Counted from the first letter of the stretch, positions 1 through 7,688 are shown. The stretch: 25,310 bases of DNA from an uncultured Bdellovibrio sp. (GCF_946478835.1 NZ_CAMLDV010000037.1:1-25310), one strand, 5' to 3'. Numbers and translations: made by a program. The notes: generated by a model from the sequence alone, not told the origin.

Positions 1-1222
1 GGTTCAAGAAAGCTGATGCTGGGAATGTTTTGCCATCTCTTGCCCAGTTCACAAGCTCGTTAGATAGAGTACAAACCATCACGTCGTCGTTGTTTTGTCC
101 GATTTGTTGTTCCACTGTCGCAAGGTCCGCACGGTCGCTTGCCAACTGGTTTTCAACCGCTTCAGAAACTTTCGCAGCTGTGTCTCTGTATTTCAAAAGA
201 GCTGACAACTCGCGAGAAGGGTTGGAGAACTTCGCATTGTAAAGATCTACGCTTTGCTCAAGCTCTTGTGTGATCTTGTCGATCTTGCCGCTTTGAGCAA
301 GTTGCATGAAGCGGACTTTCTTCGCCACTTTAGTGAATTGACATGTGTTTTGAAGAACCGCTTTACGGTGTTCAGGGTTCGTCATGTCCAATGTATTTTG
401 ATCGATCATTTTAGCTACGGCAGAAATACCGCTCGTTGCAATCGCACCACCAAGAACAAATGGAAGAGCCGGAGCCAAAGCCGCACTCATCGAAACTGCG
501 AAAAGAGCGTAAGGCGCCATGCCGTTGATCACGTCATTCAAAGCCAAAAGAACTTTACCTGTCGACATTGTTTGGCGACCGCACTTTGAATTTAAGAACG
601 AGTTGTTGTTAACGATATCACCCAAATTTCCAACCGCTTGCAAAGCCGCCGTCATGGATTGATCGATTTGATTTGTATTCACAGCATTTGGATCTTGTGA
701 ATCCATAATCTTTTGCAAAACACCGATGCTTTCTTTGATTGCATTTCCGTTGTCTTCCAAAGATTTCGCTGAAGGGGTGCCTGAACACTCAGGAGACGCC
801 TTGACCTCTTTATTTAGAGCATCAATCGCTGCAATCAGTTCCGCATGAGGGCGGTTGTCGAAAAGAGGACAGCTATAAGCTTCCGGAACTCTTGCCGCAT
901 TCATTTTTGTTCCGCCTTGAGGGCGTGTCGTCGGCGTTGGAGTTCCCGCTGTGGAGCGAGTTGCACCATTATTGCCATTGTTCGGGCGCGTATTATTATT
1001 ATTATTATTATTGTTGTTATTGTTTGAAGACCCTGTCGAAGGCATCGTCGGACTTGTGGGGCTTAAACCAGTGTCGTCATCATTGTTATCCTCCGGAAAT
1101 AAATCGAGAGGAAAAGAAGCCGTTCCTGTCTTCGCCCATACCATATGAGGGGAGTGCGGAAGGATGAAACTTGCTGCCAAGGCAAAGATCATTGTACTTC
1201 GCTTAACGTTCTTGAAGTTCAT
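1..1222 (-). CDS. Exported protein with poly-Asn linker (3' end outside window)
   Basis: Reading the minus strand from the ATG at 1222-1220 gives 407 uninterrupted codons to the window edge, so the C-terminus is missing. The first ~30 residues are a Sec signal peptide (basic MNFKNVKR, hydrophobic core, likely cleavage after MVWA). Residues ~35-110 are low complexity: an acidic stretch (PEDNNDDDTG), Ser/Thr/Pro, eleven consecutive Asn at 67-77, then Asn/Gly/Thr/Pro. The rest looks folded and largely helical, with a Gly/Ala-rich hydrophobic stretch near residues 225-255 (GMAPYALFAVSMSAALAPAL) that could be a membrane segment. Cysteines are scattered, as in exported proteins with disulfides. A GGAG five bases before the ATG supports the start. 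I do not recognise the family; it resembles the large secreted proteins of unknown function common in Bdellovibrio. Reality of the gene is well supported; function is unknown. Confidence 0.85.
   Translation of the reverse strand, partial: MNFKNVKRSTMIFALAASFILPHSPHMVWAKTGTASFPLDLFPEDNNDDDTGLSPTSPTMPSTGSSNNNNNNNNNNNTRPNNGNNGATRSTAGTPTPTTRPQGGTKMNAARVPEAYSCPLFDNRPHAELIAAIDALNKEVKASPECSGTPSAKSLEDNGNAIKESIGVLQKIMDSQDPNAVNTNQIDQSMTAALQAVGNLGDIVNNNSFLNSKCGRQTMSTGKVLLALNDVINGMAPYALFAVSMSAALAPALPFVLGGAIATSGISAVAKMIDQNTLDMTNPEHRKAVLQNTCQFTKVAKKVRFMQLAQSGKIDKITQELEQSVDLYNAKFSNPSRELSALLKYRDTAAKVSEAVENQLASDRADLATVEQQIGQNNDDVMVCTLSNELVNWARDGKTFPASAFLN
992..1024 (-). repeat. Trinucleotide microsatellite (AAT/AAC) encoding 11 Asn
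   Basis: Seven perfect ATT units at 992-1012 on the plus strand continue as GTT GTT ATT GTT to 1024. Read on the minus strand in frame they are AAT/AAC codons for Asn 67-77 of the exported protein. Unit gain or loss would change linker length without a frameshift. Confidence 0.9.
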
Positions 1223-1575
1223 AGGGTCTCCATTTGTTTAACTTTTCGCCAAGTAACTTTTTTTGCGTGTCATTTTGAGGCACTCCTCATCGCTTGAGTG
1301 ACCCTAAGCTCTCGGAATCACACTGCTCTGCTGAAACACCTTTTCACAACACGACTGTTCGATCGCTGCAAAGTGCAAGGGTGATGCTAGGATGATTCGT
1401 TTTGAAACAGCCCTGAAACTAATCCAAGGTCGTGTCGCAAAATATTGTCAGCCGAAGTTTCTCTAGACGCTTTTTGGCTTCGCACATGGGAATACTTTGT
1501 TAATTGCTTATTATCTTTAATTTAAGCGGACTTTGCGTCCATTGGGTGGAACGCTCTTTGAAGAGGGGTATAGGT
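1223..1575. other. 353-bp divergent intergenic region
   Basis: This spacer separates two genes for exported proteins that point away from each other and must hold both promoters. It is AT-rich near both ends. I find no convincing -35/-10 pair, no terminator, no repeat and no small ORF with a ribosome binding site. The minus-strand gene's GGAG site lies at its left edge. Confidence 0.5.
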
Positions 1576-2121
1576 ATGAGATTAATCATGTCTTTTCTCT
1601 TTTTAATAGGTTTCACGTGCCCATGCATGGCGAAAGTGGATTTGAAGTCCACTAAAAGACTTATTATTCCTGAGGACAAAGTCACGCCGAAGATCACTCA
1701 AGCCGATGTCGCGAAAGTCGTTCCTCTTGATTTAAAACAAGGAGACAGCGAAGGCACCGTTCTTACTCGTATCGCCGATAGAGGTTTTTCTCTTTGGTTT
1801 AATTCAGCGGCAATGAAAGCGACGGCGATTGGTCGCATTGCTGAAACGGCTCAAGAAAAATTAAAAACAGATGTTGTGGTCCCTGCGAGCACGCCAAAAG
1901 GTGTGAGTCATAAGTTCTCATTCAAAGTCGAGGCATTTCAGGCTTTGGCGAAAGTGGAGTATACGGGTTGGATGAAAGCGGCGATTAATTATGACGCCAA
2001 AGCAGCGGAGACCGACATTTTCGTAAAAGAAAAAGTATTCTCAAATAAAGATCTCGTCGTCAGTCACAAAGCGACAAAAGAGCAGGGCCTCTCTATGGTT
2101 GGTCTTGCTTGGTCTTGGTAA
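1576..2121 (+). CDS. Small exported protein of unknown function
   Basis: 181 residues from the ATG at 1576. I prefer this to an in-frame ATG at 1504 because the protein then begins with a clear Sec signal peptide (MRLIMSFLFLIGFTCPCMA, cleavage before KVD) and a purine-rich AAGAGGGG lies just upstream. The mature part (~160 residues) is Lys/Ala/Val-rich with alternating polar and hydrophobic residues, no cysteines after the signal peptide, and ends in aromatic residues (GLAWSW). The aromatic end is compatible with a beta-rich envelope protein, but the protein is short for a barrel. No family recognised. It is followed after 56 bp by the thiolase on the same strand with no terminator between, although the thiolase seems to have its own control site. 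Confidence 0.75.
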   Translation: MRLIMSFLFLIGFTCPCMAKVDLKSTKRLIIPEDKVTPKITQADVAKVVPLDLKQGDSEGTVLTRIADRGFSLWFNSAAMKATAIGRIAETAQEKLKTDVVVPASTPKGVSHKFSFKVEAFQALAKVEYTGWMKAAINYDAKAAETDIFVKEKVFSNKDLVVSHKATKEQGLSMVGLAWSW

Positions 2122-2158
2122 CTAATCCTGACATTGTTATTGATTGAAAATCCCTCGA

Positions 2159-2180
2159 CATACGTTAACCTCAACGTATG
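2159..2180. promoter_or_regulatory. 22-bp perfect inverted repeat over the thiolase start
   Basis: CATACGTT at 2159-2166 and its exact complement AACGTATG at 2173-2180 flank six bases. The right arm contains the ATG of the thiolase. No Shine-Dalgarno sequence precedes that ATG. The site could be an operator for a TetR- or MerR-type acyl-CoA metabolism regulator, or an RNA hairpin that hides the start codon. The symmetry is visible; the role is inferred. Confidence 0.55.
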
Positions 2181-3359
2181 GAAAAAATCGTATTTATCTC
2201 TGGAAAAAGAACTCCCTTTGGAGCATTTGGTGGATCTCTAAAGGATGTCTCTGCAACGGATCTGGGTGTGGTTGCCGCCAAAGCCACTCTGGAACAAGCC
2301 GGTCTTTCGCCTGAAAAAATTGATCATGTGATTTTCGGTAACGTCGTTCAATCAGGAGCCGACGCCGCTTATTTGCCTCGTCACATCGGGCTCAAAACGG
2401 GGGTGCCTGTGAATGTGGGTGCCTTTGCCGTGAACAGACTTTGCGGAAGCGGTTTCCAATCATGGGTGAACGCTTTGCAAATGATCCAATGCGGGGAAGC
2501 TTCGGCAGTTCTTGCTGGCGGTGTCGAACAAATGTCTTTGATTCCTTATGTTGCTCGCAAAGTGCGCTTTGATGGAATGCGCATGGGAAATTTTGAGTTG
2601 GAAGATTTGATGACGTCGGCTTTGACGGACGCCTATGCAAAAATGCCGATGGCGATCACAGCCGAAAATCTTGGAGAGAAGTACGGTATCACTCGCGAGC
2701 AATGCGATAAGTACGCGATTCAATCACAAACTCGTTACAAAGCGGCTTTTGACAAAGGATATTTTGCGCAAGAAATTACGCCGGTTACAGTGGAAGGTCG
2801 TAAAGGGGCTGTGGTTGTTGAAAAAGACGAACATCCAAAACCAGATTCGACCTTAGAAAAACTTTCGACGCTGAAATCTCTTTTCAAAAAAGACGGACTT
2901 GTTACTGCTGCATCTGCGTCGGGGATCGTCGATGGTGCGGCTTGTTCTCTTCTGATGAGCGAATCAAAAGCCAAAGAATTGGGAATGAAACCGATGGCTC
3001 GCATTGTAAGTTATGCTTCAGTCGGTTGCGATCCAACGATCATGGGAATTGGTCCTGCGGGAGCCGCACGTTTGGCTCTGCAAAGAGCCAACATGAAACT
3101 TGAGCAAATGGATTTGGTGGAAGTGAACGAAGCATTTGCCGCCCAATACTTGGCTGTAGAAAAAGAATTAAAACTAGATCCAGCAAAAACAAACGTGAAT
3201 GGTGGTGCGATTGCGGTGGGACATCCTTTGGGAGCATCCGGCACACGCATTATGAATCACCTGGTTTATGAACTTCATCGCAGAAATGCCAAGTACGCTT
3301 TGGGTTCGGCGTGTATCGGTGGCGGTCAGGGTATCGCCATCATCATCGAGAAAGTATAG
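2178..3359 (+). CDS. Acetyl-CoA acetyltransferase (thiolase)
   Basis: Full-length thiolase of 393 residues, the usual size for biosynthetic or degradative thiolases. Catalytic Cys89 lies in NRLCGSGFQSW, His349 in GGAIAVGHPLGASGTR and Cys379 in CIGGGQG; all three are present, so the enzyme should be active. It catalyses reversible condensation of two acetyl-CoA to acetoacetyl-CoA, or thiolytic cleavage of 3-ketoacyl-CoA, in the cytoplasm. Sequence alone does not decide between an AtoB/PhaA-like and a FadA-like role. The stop codon abuts the ATG of the SDR-fold gene, so the two form one transcript. There is no beta-oxidation hydratase/dehydrogenase partner next to it. The start codon sits inside a perfect inverted repeat, and no ribosome binding site is visible, so initiation may be leaderless or structure-controlled. 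Confidence 0.95.
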   Translation: MEKIVFISGKRTPFGAFGGSLKDVSATDLGVVAAKATLEQAGLSPEKIDHVIFGNVVQSGADAAYLPRHIGLKTGVPVNVGAFAVNRLCGSGFQSWVNALQMIQCGEASAVLAGGVEQMSLIPYVARKVRFDGMRMGNFELEDLMTSALTDAYAKMPMAITAENLGEKYGITREQCDKYAIQSQTRYKAAFDKGYFAQEITPVTVEGRKGAVVVEKDEHPKPDSTLEKLSTLKSLFKKDGLVTAASASGIVDGAACSLLMSESKAKELGMKPMARIVSYASVGCDPTIMGIGPAGAARLALQRANMKLEQMDLVEVNEAFAAQYLAVEKELKLDPAKTNVNGGAIAVGHPLGASGTRIMNHLVYELHRRNAKYALGSACIGGGQGIAIIIEKV

Positions 3360-4118
3360 ATGGAAAACGGATTTAATTTAAGAGAACGTACGGCGCTCAT
3401 TGTTGGTCCCTTCACGACGACAGTGCAAAGTTTGATGATGGGACTGACGCAAATGGGTTCTGATTGCGTGTTGTTGGATTTTGACAATTCTGCAAGCCAA
3501 CGCTTCTGCAATCAGATCAACGATTCTCGCGAAATAAATCCTAAGTTCGGCCGGGCTATCAGTATTAAGTCTCCGATGAAAACTCCGGAAGATATCAAAG
3601 ACGCTGTGGGATCAGCAGCGCAGTCTTTTGGCAGCGTGGATTTATTTATCGATGCGCAAATTTACAATAAGCCAAATCGTTATAAAATCGGTGAGGCTTT
3701 AAGTCATCTCGATGATGAAGTTCTTCACAACTTTAAAAGCTCCGTGATGCTGACTCACGCAGTTTTAAATTTTTTAAAGAATCGCAAACGCGGCCGCATT
3801 CTTTATCTTTTGAATGAAAATTATCCCGACCCTATCTTGGCGGGAGCAAGAGGAGCCTTGGTTCCATTTGCCCAGTCTTTGGCAAAACAAGTCGCTGAGC
3901 ACAATATCACTGTGAATGTTTTGAAACTAGGATTAACCGAAGAATTTATTTTAGCGCAACATCCGGAAGCAAAATCCATCAAGGAAGCCGTTGAAAAGTT
4001 GCGTGAAAAAGAACCGCATTTAAAAATCACAGAGCCAGAGAAAGTGACAAACACGATCACTTATCTTGTCAGTCAATATGGCTCGGCTGTAAACGGACAA
4101 GTGATCTCGTTAAGCTAG
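3360..4118 (+). CDS. SDR-fold protein lacking catalytic residues
   Basis: 252 residues with the overall layout of short-chain dehydrogenases/reductases (nearest in feel to FabI/FabG): an N-terminal beta-alpha-beta unit, the helix AQSLAKQVAEHNITVNVLKLG after the active site, and the C-terminal segment ITYLVSQYGSAVNGQVISLS. The hallmark residues are missing. The glycine-rich TGxxxGxG loop is replaced by VGPFTTTVQS (~15-24), the NNAG motif by DAQIY (~98-102), the serine strand by ILYLLNEN, and aligning on the QSLAKQ helix puts Leu160 and Arg164 where the Tyr and Lys of YxxxK should be. It is therefore probably a non-catalytic SDR or a very divergent enzyme. It starts on the base after the thiolase stop, implying translational coupling and a role tied to that enzyme. 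Confidence 0.85.
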   Translation: MENGFNLRERTALIVGPFTTTVQSLMMGLTQMGSDCVLLDFDNSASQRFCNQINDSREINPKFGRAISIKSPMKTPEDIKDAVGSAAQSFGSVDLFIDAQIYNKPNRYKIGEALSHLDDEVLHNFKSSVMLTHAVLNFLKNRKRGRILYLLNENYPDPILAGARGALVPFAQSLAKQVAEHNITVNVLKLGLTEEFILAQHPEAKSIKEAVEKLREKEPHLKITEPEKVTNTITYLVSQYGSAVNGQVISLS

Positions 4119-4127
4119 CCTCTTAAA

Positions 4128-4160
4128 ACTGAAGCTCTTTTTAAGAGAGCTTCAGTCCTT
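4128..4160. terminator. Bidirectional intrinsic terminator between convergent genes
   Basis: An 11-bp perfect stem (ACTGAAGCTCT at 4128-4138 with AGAGCTTCAGT at 4146-4156) is followed by CCTTTT on the plus strand and TTTT on the minus strand. It serves the thiolase-SDR pair and the phosphohydrolase gene, and its right arm contains the last codons of the latter. Confidence 0.8.
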
Positions 4161-5460
4161 TTAAAATCGCATCTGCTTTTGCAATATTCTCTGGAGCTAC
4201 ATAAATACGATCGATAATACGAGCGCCTTCATAGCGTTGGAAGATCTCTGTCGTTTGATTGATAGGTGCTGGTTGCGCCCAACGATCGTACTGATCGACG
4301 ACGTAGATCTGCAAAGCACGCTCTTCCGGGGAAGCCGTGTGATATTTCGACAAACGCGCTTTAGAACTTGTGCGAATCACTTCCAGGCCTTCAGCTTCCA
4401 GAGCTTTCTTAATCATCTCAGGACGCTCTGATTCCGCTGTGTTGTGCTGCTCAATCAAAACTTTAAACGGTTTTCTTTGGGCAATTCTTTGCGCCCAAGG
4501 ATTTTCCACACCCATTAAATGTTCATGCAGGCGGTAGTCATTGTAGCGAGTGTATTCATTGATATCACCTGGCAAAACAAACGTACAATCCGGAGACGTC
4601 AAATAACGGGTGAGCATCTCTTCATAGATAATGCTTTTATGATGGCAGTACACCATCAAGTGCATGTGGTGGCGTGAAATCAAAAAGTCGTCGAAAGAAT
4701 AAAGAGCGCGGCGGTTTAAAGCCAGATACATTTTGTTTTCACGGCGATAGAACGTCAAATTCTGTACTAACCACGCAAGGTCGATCTTTCCGTAGTTTGT
4801 TCCGCAGAAGTAACTGTCACGCTCTAGATAATCCATGCGATCAACATCGAGTTCACTGGAAACCAGCTGGCTTAAGATCGGTCTAAAGTCCACACCGTTA
4901 TCAACAAAGAAATCATCCGGGCAGTGCAAAGCTTTATCAATCAAACAAGCGACGTGAATCGGTTGAATTTCTGGAAATTGCTGACGAATCGTTTCAGCAA
5001 TTTGAGAATCCGTAACGTATTTGATTGTATAGTCTTCGTGATTCGCACGGCGATTGTGATTCATCACCGTGTGCGCTTCATCACCGTATTGCTCTTGTTC
5101 TTTATAAAGCTTGATATTGAGCTCTGAAAGATGCGGCATCACTTGTTCTGTCGTATGACTTAAAGGCCCATGACCTACGTCGTGCAGAAGCGCACCTAAA
5201 CGAAGAACTTGGCGGAAGCGTGTTTTAACAGAAGGTTTTGAAAACGGATAAACGCGAAAGATCGCATCGAAGGTTTCACCAGCAAGGTGGCCGACACCGA
5301 CAGAGTGAATGTAACGGTTGTGGGTAGCACCAGGAAAACTAAACTCTGCATAACCAAGCTGTTTAATTGCGCGCAGGCGTTGATATTCAGCGGTATCCAG
5401 GACAGCAACTTCTTGATCAGAATAATAAATCGAACCGTGAACGGGGTCCCGAATCTCCAT
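4141..5460 (-). CDS. HD-domain dNTP triphosphohydrolase-like protein (SAMHD1/COG1078 type)
   Basis: 439 residues starting MEIRDPVHGSIYYSDQE, the typical opening of the bacterial SAMHD1-like HD phosphohydrolase family. Metal ligands are visible: His52 in NRYIHSVGVGHLAGE and His93-Asp94 in LLHDVGHGPLSHTTE, followed by the conserved SSELDVDRMDYLERDSYF segment with the later aspartate. Members hydrolyse deoxynucleoside triphosphates to nucleosides plus triphosphate or act on related nucleotides, in the cytosol; the exact substrate cannot be read here. The start has an excellent AGGAGG eight bases upstream, and a TTGACA-type promoter lies in the 143-bp gap behind it. It is transcribed alone. The last codons and stop lie within the shared terminator hairpin. 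Confidence 0.92.
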   Translation of the reverse strand: MEIRDPVHGSIYYSDQEVAVLDTAEYQRLRAIKQLGYAEFSFPGATHNRYIHSVGVGHLAGETFDAIFRVYPFSKPSVKTRFRQVLRLGALLHDVGHGPLSHTTEQVMPHLSELNIKLYKEQEQYGDEAHTVMNHNRRANHEDYTIKYVTDSQIAETIRQQFPEIQPIHVACLIDKALHCPDDFFVDNGVDFRPILSQLVSSELDVDRMDYLERDSYFCGTNYGKIDLAWLVQNLTFYRRENKMYLALNRRALYSFDDFLISRHHMHLMVYCHHKSIIYEEMLTRYLTSPDCTFVLPGDINEYTRYNDYRLHEHLMGVENPWAQRIAQRKPFKVLIEQHNTAESERPEMIKKALEAEGLEVIRTSSKARLSKYHTASPEERALQIYVVDQYDRWAQPAPINQTTEIFQRYEGARIIDRIYVAPENIAKADAILKGLKLS

Positions 5461-5492
5461 CGAACATCCTCCTAAAGGATCCTTGAAAGCCT

Positions 5493-5522
5493 ATGTATTC
5501 ATTTTTACAAAGAATATGTCAA
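5493..5522 (-). promoter_or_regulatory. Candidate sigma-70 promoter for the HD phosphohydrolase
   Basis: On the minus strand a perfect -35 TTGACA (5522-5517) is followed after 18 bases by ATACAT (5498-5493). It lies 33 bases before the start codon. The -10 match is partial. Confidence 0.5.
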
Positions 5523-5603
5523 TTGTCGACGACGAGACTTTGAAGTGACTCTAGACCTAGGAAAGGAAGGCGGGGCGTCCACCTATATATAGAAGGGTGT
5601 TCT

Positions 5604-6350
5604 TTAGGGCCCTGGATATTTTTTAAAGTAGGCCTCTACGTGACGGGTGAATTCTTCTTCGGAAGCTAGCTTGTTGAAATTTTCCATTTCTTTAATAGCC
5701 CGAGGAGTTTTCTTAAAGGCTACTCCATATTGATCCATATGAATGACTTTGGAGTTAAGCTGAAGCTGATTCTGATAAGGTTTCAGCTTTTCGCTTGTCT
5801 TAAGAAGATAAACGAACATACCCGCGTCGATAAAAACCAAGTCCACCCTTTTGTTGGCAAGCTTTAGAAGATTCAGCTCGTCAGTGGAGGCCGGTTCCAG
5901 TTTTAGTTTTTTTTCTCTATGCAGACGCTGAAAGGACACGGCCATATCATAACCGCTCGCATTTCCCACTCGGTAGGGGATAATATCTTCAGGCTTTTTC
6001 CAGAGAATGGGTTTGTCTTTTCTCTCTGCAAAAGCCCACGGGGTTTGGTAAACCACTTTTGACATTGTGAAATCTGGTGTGACGTTGACTTGTGTCACTG
6101 GAAAAAAACCAATAACGTTTTCATCCTTCAGGGCTAATTTTCTTCCTCTTAAGAAAGGAGCGAAGGTGATTTTTAATTCGCAATCGTCCTTCTTTAACAT
6201 TTGGCGAAGGGCATAGATCGCAGCTCCTTGCTCAGGCAAAGACTCGCTAACGAATGGAGGAGCTTCGTACGTAACAAAATGCATTTCTCTTGCTAAAACA
6301 ACATTAGCAATGAAAAGGGCAGAGCTGAATATCAAGTACACGCGCCACAT
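5604..6350 (-). CDS. Orphan periplasmic solute-binding protein (family 3-like)
   Basis: 248 residues. MWRVYLIFSSALFIANVVLA is a Sec signal peptide, followed by REMHFVTYEAPPFVSE, the usual first strand of extracellular solute-binding family 3 proteins (amino-acid/polar ligand binders). Later features agree: a first-lobe strand ending GFFPVTQVN, the lobe crossover VGNASGYDMA, and DLVFIDAG in the second lobe. Family members deliver ligands to ABC permeases or sensors from the periplasm. No permease, ATPase or sensor domain gene lies beside it, so it may feed a distant transporter or act in sensing. It is divergent from the first flagellin across 300 bp. GGAG lies about ten bases before the ATG. 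The fold call is good, the ligand unknown. Confidence 0.8.
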   Translation of the reverse strand: MWRVYLIFSSALFIANVVLAREMHFVTYEAPPFVSESLPEQGAAIYALRQMLKKDDCELKITFAPFLRGRKLALKDENVIGFFPVTQVNVTPDFTMSKVVYQTPWAFAERKDKPILWKKPEDIIPYRVGNASGYDMAVSFQRLHREKKLKLEPASTDELNLLKLANKRVDLVFIDAGMFVYLLKTSEKLKPYQNQLQLNSKVIHMDQYGVAFKKTPRAIKEMENFNKLASEEEFTRHVEAYFKKYPGP

Positions 6351-6402
6351 TAGCTCTTATCTCCGTCTCAAGTTTTTGAAGCTTGAACACTAAGTTTGTC
6401 TT

Positions 6403-6431
6403 CTTATAGAGTCACCGAAAAACAGGGAAAA
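6403..6431 (-). promoter_or_regulatory. Weak candidate promoter for the solute-binding protein
   Basis: On the minus strand TATAAG (6408-6403) is preceded after 17 bases by TTTTCC (6431-6426). The -10 is good and the -35 poor. It sits about 52 bases before the start codon. Confidence 0.3.
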
Positions 6432-6532
6432 GTGTTACAAAATCAAAGGTTTACACGTAATTAACTGTGGCCAATCTGAGCTGCAATTTACCGGACCGAG
6501 GACCAGATCTGTAAAAAAATGAGACGTATCAC

Positions 6533-6559
6533 TTTAGGAATTTCTGAAGGCTCCGATCA
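6533..6559 (+). promoter_or_regulatory. Candidate sigma-28 (FliA) promoter of the first flagellin
   Basis: TTTA at 6533-6536, exactly 15 bases, then TCCGATCA at 6552-6559. This resembles the FliA consensus TAAA-N15-GCCGATAA in both half-site sequence and spacing. It lies 91 bases before the flagellin ATG, leaving a leader of roughly 85 nt. Late flagellar genes normally use this sigma factor. Confidence 0.55.
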
Positions 6560-6602
6560 GTAAGGTAAGAATGAATCGCCCATTCGCACCAAGGTAGGTG
6601 CA

Positions 6603-6646
6603 CAGAGTTTCAAGGATAGAAACTCTGCAAATCTTCAAGGAGGAGG
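6603..6646 (+). promoter_or_regulatory. Leader hairpin with GGA loop plus strong Shine-Dalgarno, first flagellin
   Basis: A perfect 9-bp stem (CAGAGTTTC 6603-6611, GAAACTCTG 6619-6627) presents the loop AAGGATA. The text across the loop, TTCAAGGATAG, resembles the CsrA/RsmA target core CARGGAUG. A second GGA follows inside the strong AAGGAGGAGG Shine-Dalgarno at 6637-6646. One GGA in a hairpin loop and one at the ribosome site is the usual arrangement of CsrA-repressed leaders. Whether CsrA acts here is inference. Confidence 0.5.
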
Positions 6647-6650
6647 AATT

Positions 6651-7499
6651 ATGGGTTTGCGTATTAACACGAACACAGCTTCGTTGAATGCTCAGAGAGT
6701 TCTCTGGGGAACGAAGATCGGTCTTGATAAGAGCATGGAAAAGCTTGCATCAGGATTCCGAATCAACCGCGCTGGTGACGATGCTGCCGGCCTCGCGATC
6801 TCTGAGAACTTAAAAGCTCAAGTTCGCGGTTTGAAACAAGCATCACGAAATGCTCAAGACGGTATCTCTCTCGTGCAAGTGGCCGAGGGTTCGATGAATG
6901 AGATCTCTTCGATCTTGATTCGTCTAAGAGAATTGTCTGTACAAGCCGCTTCTGACACTGTTGGACCGACTGAACGTCAGTTCCTCAATGTGGAATACGA
7001 TCAGCTTGTATCAGAGATTGACCGTATCTCCGAAGGCACAGAGTTCAACGGAACTCAGTTGCTGGCAGGTGTGGGCTCCATCTTGGATTTCCAAGTTGGT
7101 ACTAGAAATAATCCTGAAATCGACCGTATCTCTTTCGATGCATCTAAAGCAGATGCGAACTCCGCAGCCCTTGGCGTGAACTTGACGTCAGTAGCAGATA
7201 AAGCTTCCGCACAAAATGCGCTAGCAGCTATCGACCAGGCGATCGTGAGTGTCTCTGCGATGAGAGCCGACTTCGGTGCGATTCAAAATCGTCTTCAATC
7301 AACGGTATCGAACATTCAAGTTTCCGTTGAGAATATGTCAGCCGCGAACTCTCGTATCAGAGATGTGGACGTAGCTGAAGAGACGTCTGAAATGACTAGA
7401 AATAATATCTTGTTGCAAGCAGGTACTAGCGTCCTAGCACAAGCAAACCAACAAGCTAACGTAGCACTTGGACTCTTGAACAAATCTTTCCAAGGTTAG
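6651..7499 (+). CDS. fliC: Flagellin (first of tandem pair)
   Basis: 282-residue flagellin. The N-terminal D0/D1 domain is plain (MGLRINTNTASLNAQR, LASGFRINRAGDDAAGLAIS, then NAQDGISLVQVAEGSMNEI) and so is the C-terminal helix (ENMSAANSRIRDVDVAEE, SEMTRNNILLQAGTSVLAQA). The middle is only a short linker, so the D2/D3 surface domains of enteric flagellins are absent. It polymerises outside the cell as the filament after export by the flagellar type III system. The start is certain: it matches the family N-terminus and has a near-perfect ribosome site. A sigma-28-like promoter and hairpin leader precede it and a strong terminator follows after a long 3' region, so it has its own transcript. The tandem neighbour is a clear paralogue. 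Confidence 0.97.
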   Translation: MGLRINTNTASLNAQRVLWGTKIGLDKSMEKLASGFRINRAGDDAAGLAISENLKAQVRGLKQASRNAQDGISLVQVAEGSMNEISSILIRLRELSVQAASDTVGPTERQFLNVEYDQLVSEIDRISEGTEFNGTQLLAGVGSILDFQVGTRNNPEIDRISFDASKADANSAALGVNLTSVADKASAQNALAAIDQAIVSVSAMRADFGAIQNRLQSTVSNIQVSVENMSAANSRIRDVDVAEETSEMTRNNILLQAGTSVLAQANQQANVALGLLNKSFQG

Positions 7500-7688
7500 T
7501 CTGAATAACTTACTCTGGTAAGGATGCTGGGGTAAGTTCCGACTCAACTTCCAAGAAAGATTCCGGTTCCCGATCTTATCTTCAATGATCAAGATCACCC
7601 TCAAGAGAATTACCCATCGAGGTAATTCCGAGTGTACATGACCCCGAAGCTCTGTTTAGAGCTGACAATTTGATCTGTTTCCTGCGAC
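7500..7688 (+). other. Structured 3' untranslated region of the first flagellin
   Basis: Nearly 190 bp separate the flagellin stop from its terminator, long for a bacterial 3' end. It holds two perfect inverted repeats: GAATTACC/GGTAATTC (7607-7614 with 7621-7628) and AGCTCT/AGAGCT (7648-7653 with 7658-7663). No ORF with a ribosome site is evident. It could stabilise the message or release a small RNA; both ideas are inference. Confidence 0.4.

Noticed and set aside
845..1167. Plus-strand ORFs with poly-Ile, poly-Tyr or poly-Leu runs
   Set aside because: They are antisense readings of the Asn-codon microsatellite in the minus-strand exported protein.
1500..1575. Upstream ATG at 1504 as start of the 181-residue exported protein
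   Set aside because: It would put 24 residues in front of a well-formed signal peptide and has no ribosome site.
6471..6490. Possible sigma-54 promoter (TGGCC...TGCA) before the first flagellin
   Set aside because: The GG to GC spacing is 9, or 12 to the next GC, not the required 10, and the flanks are poor. The sigma-28-like site fits better.
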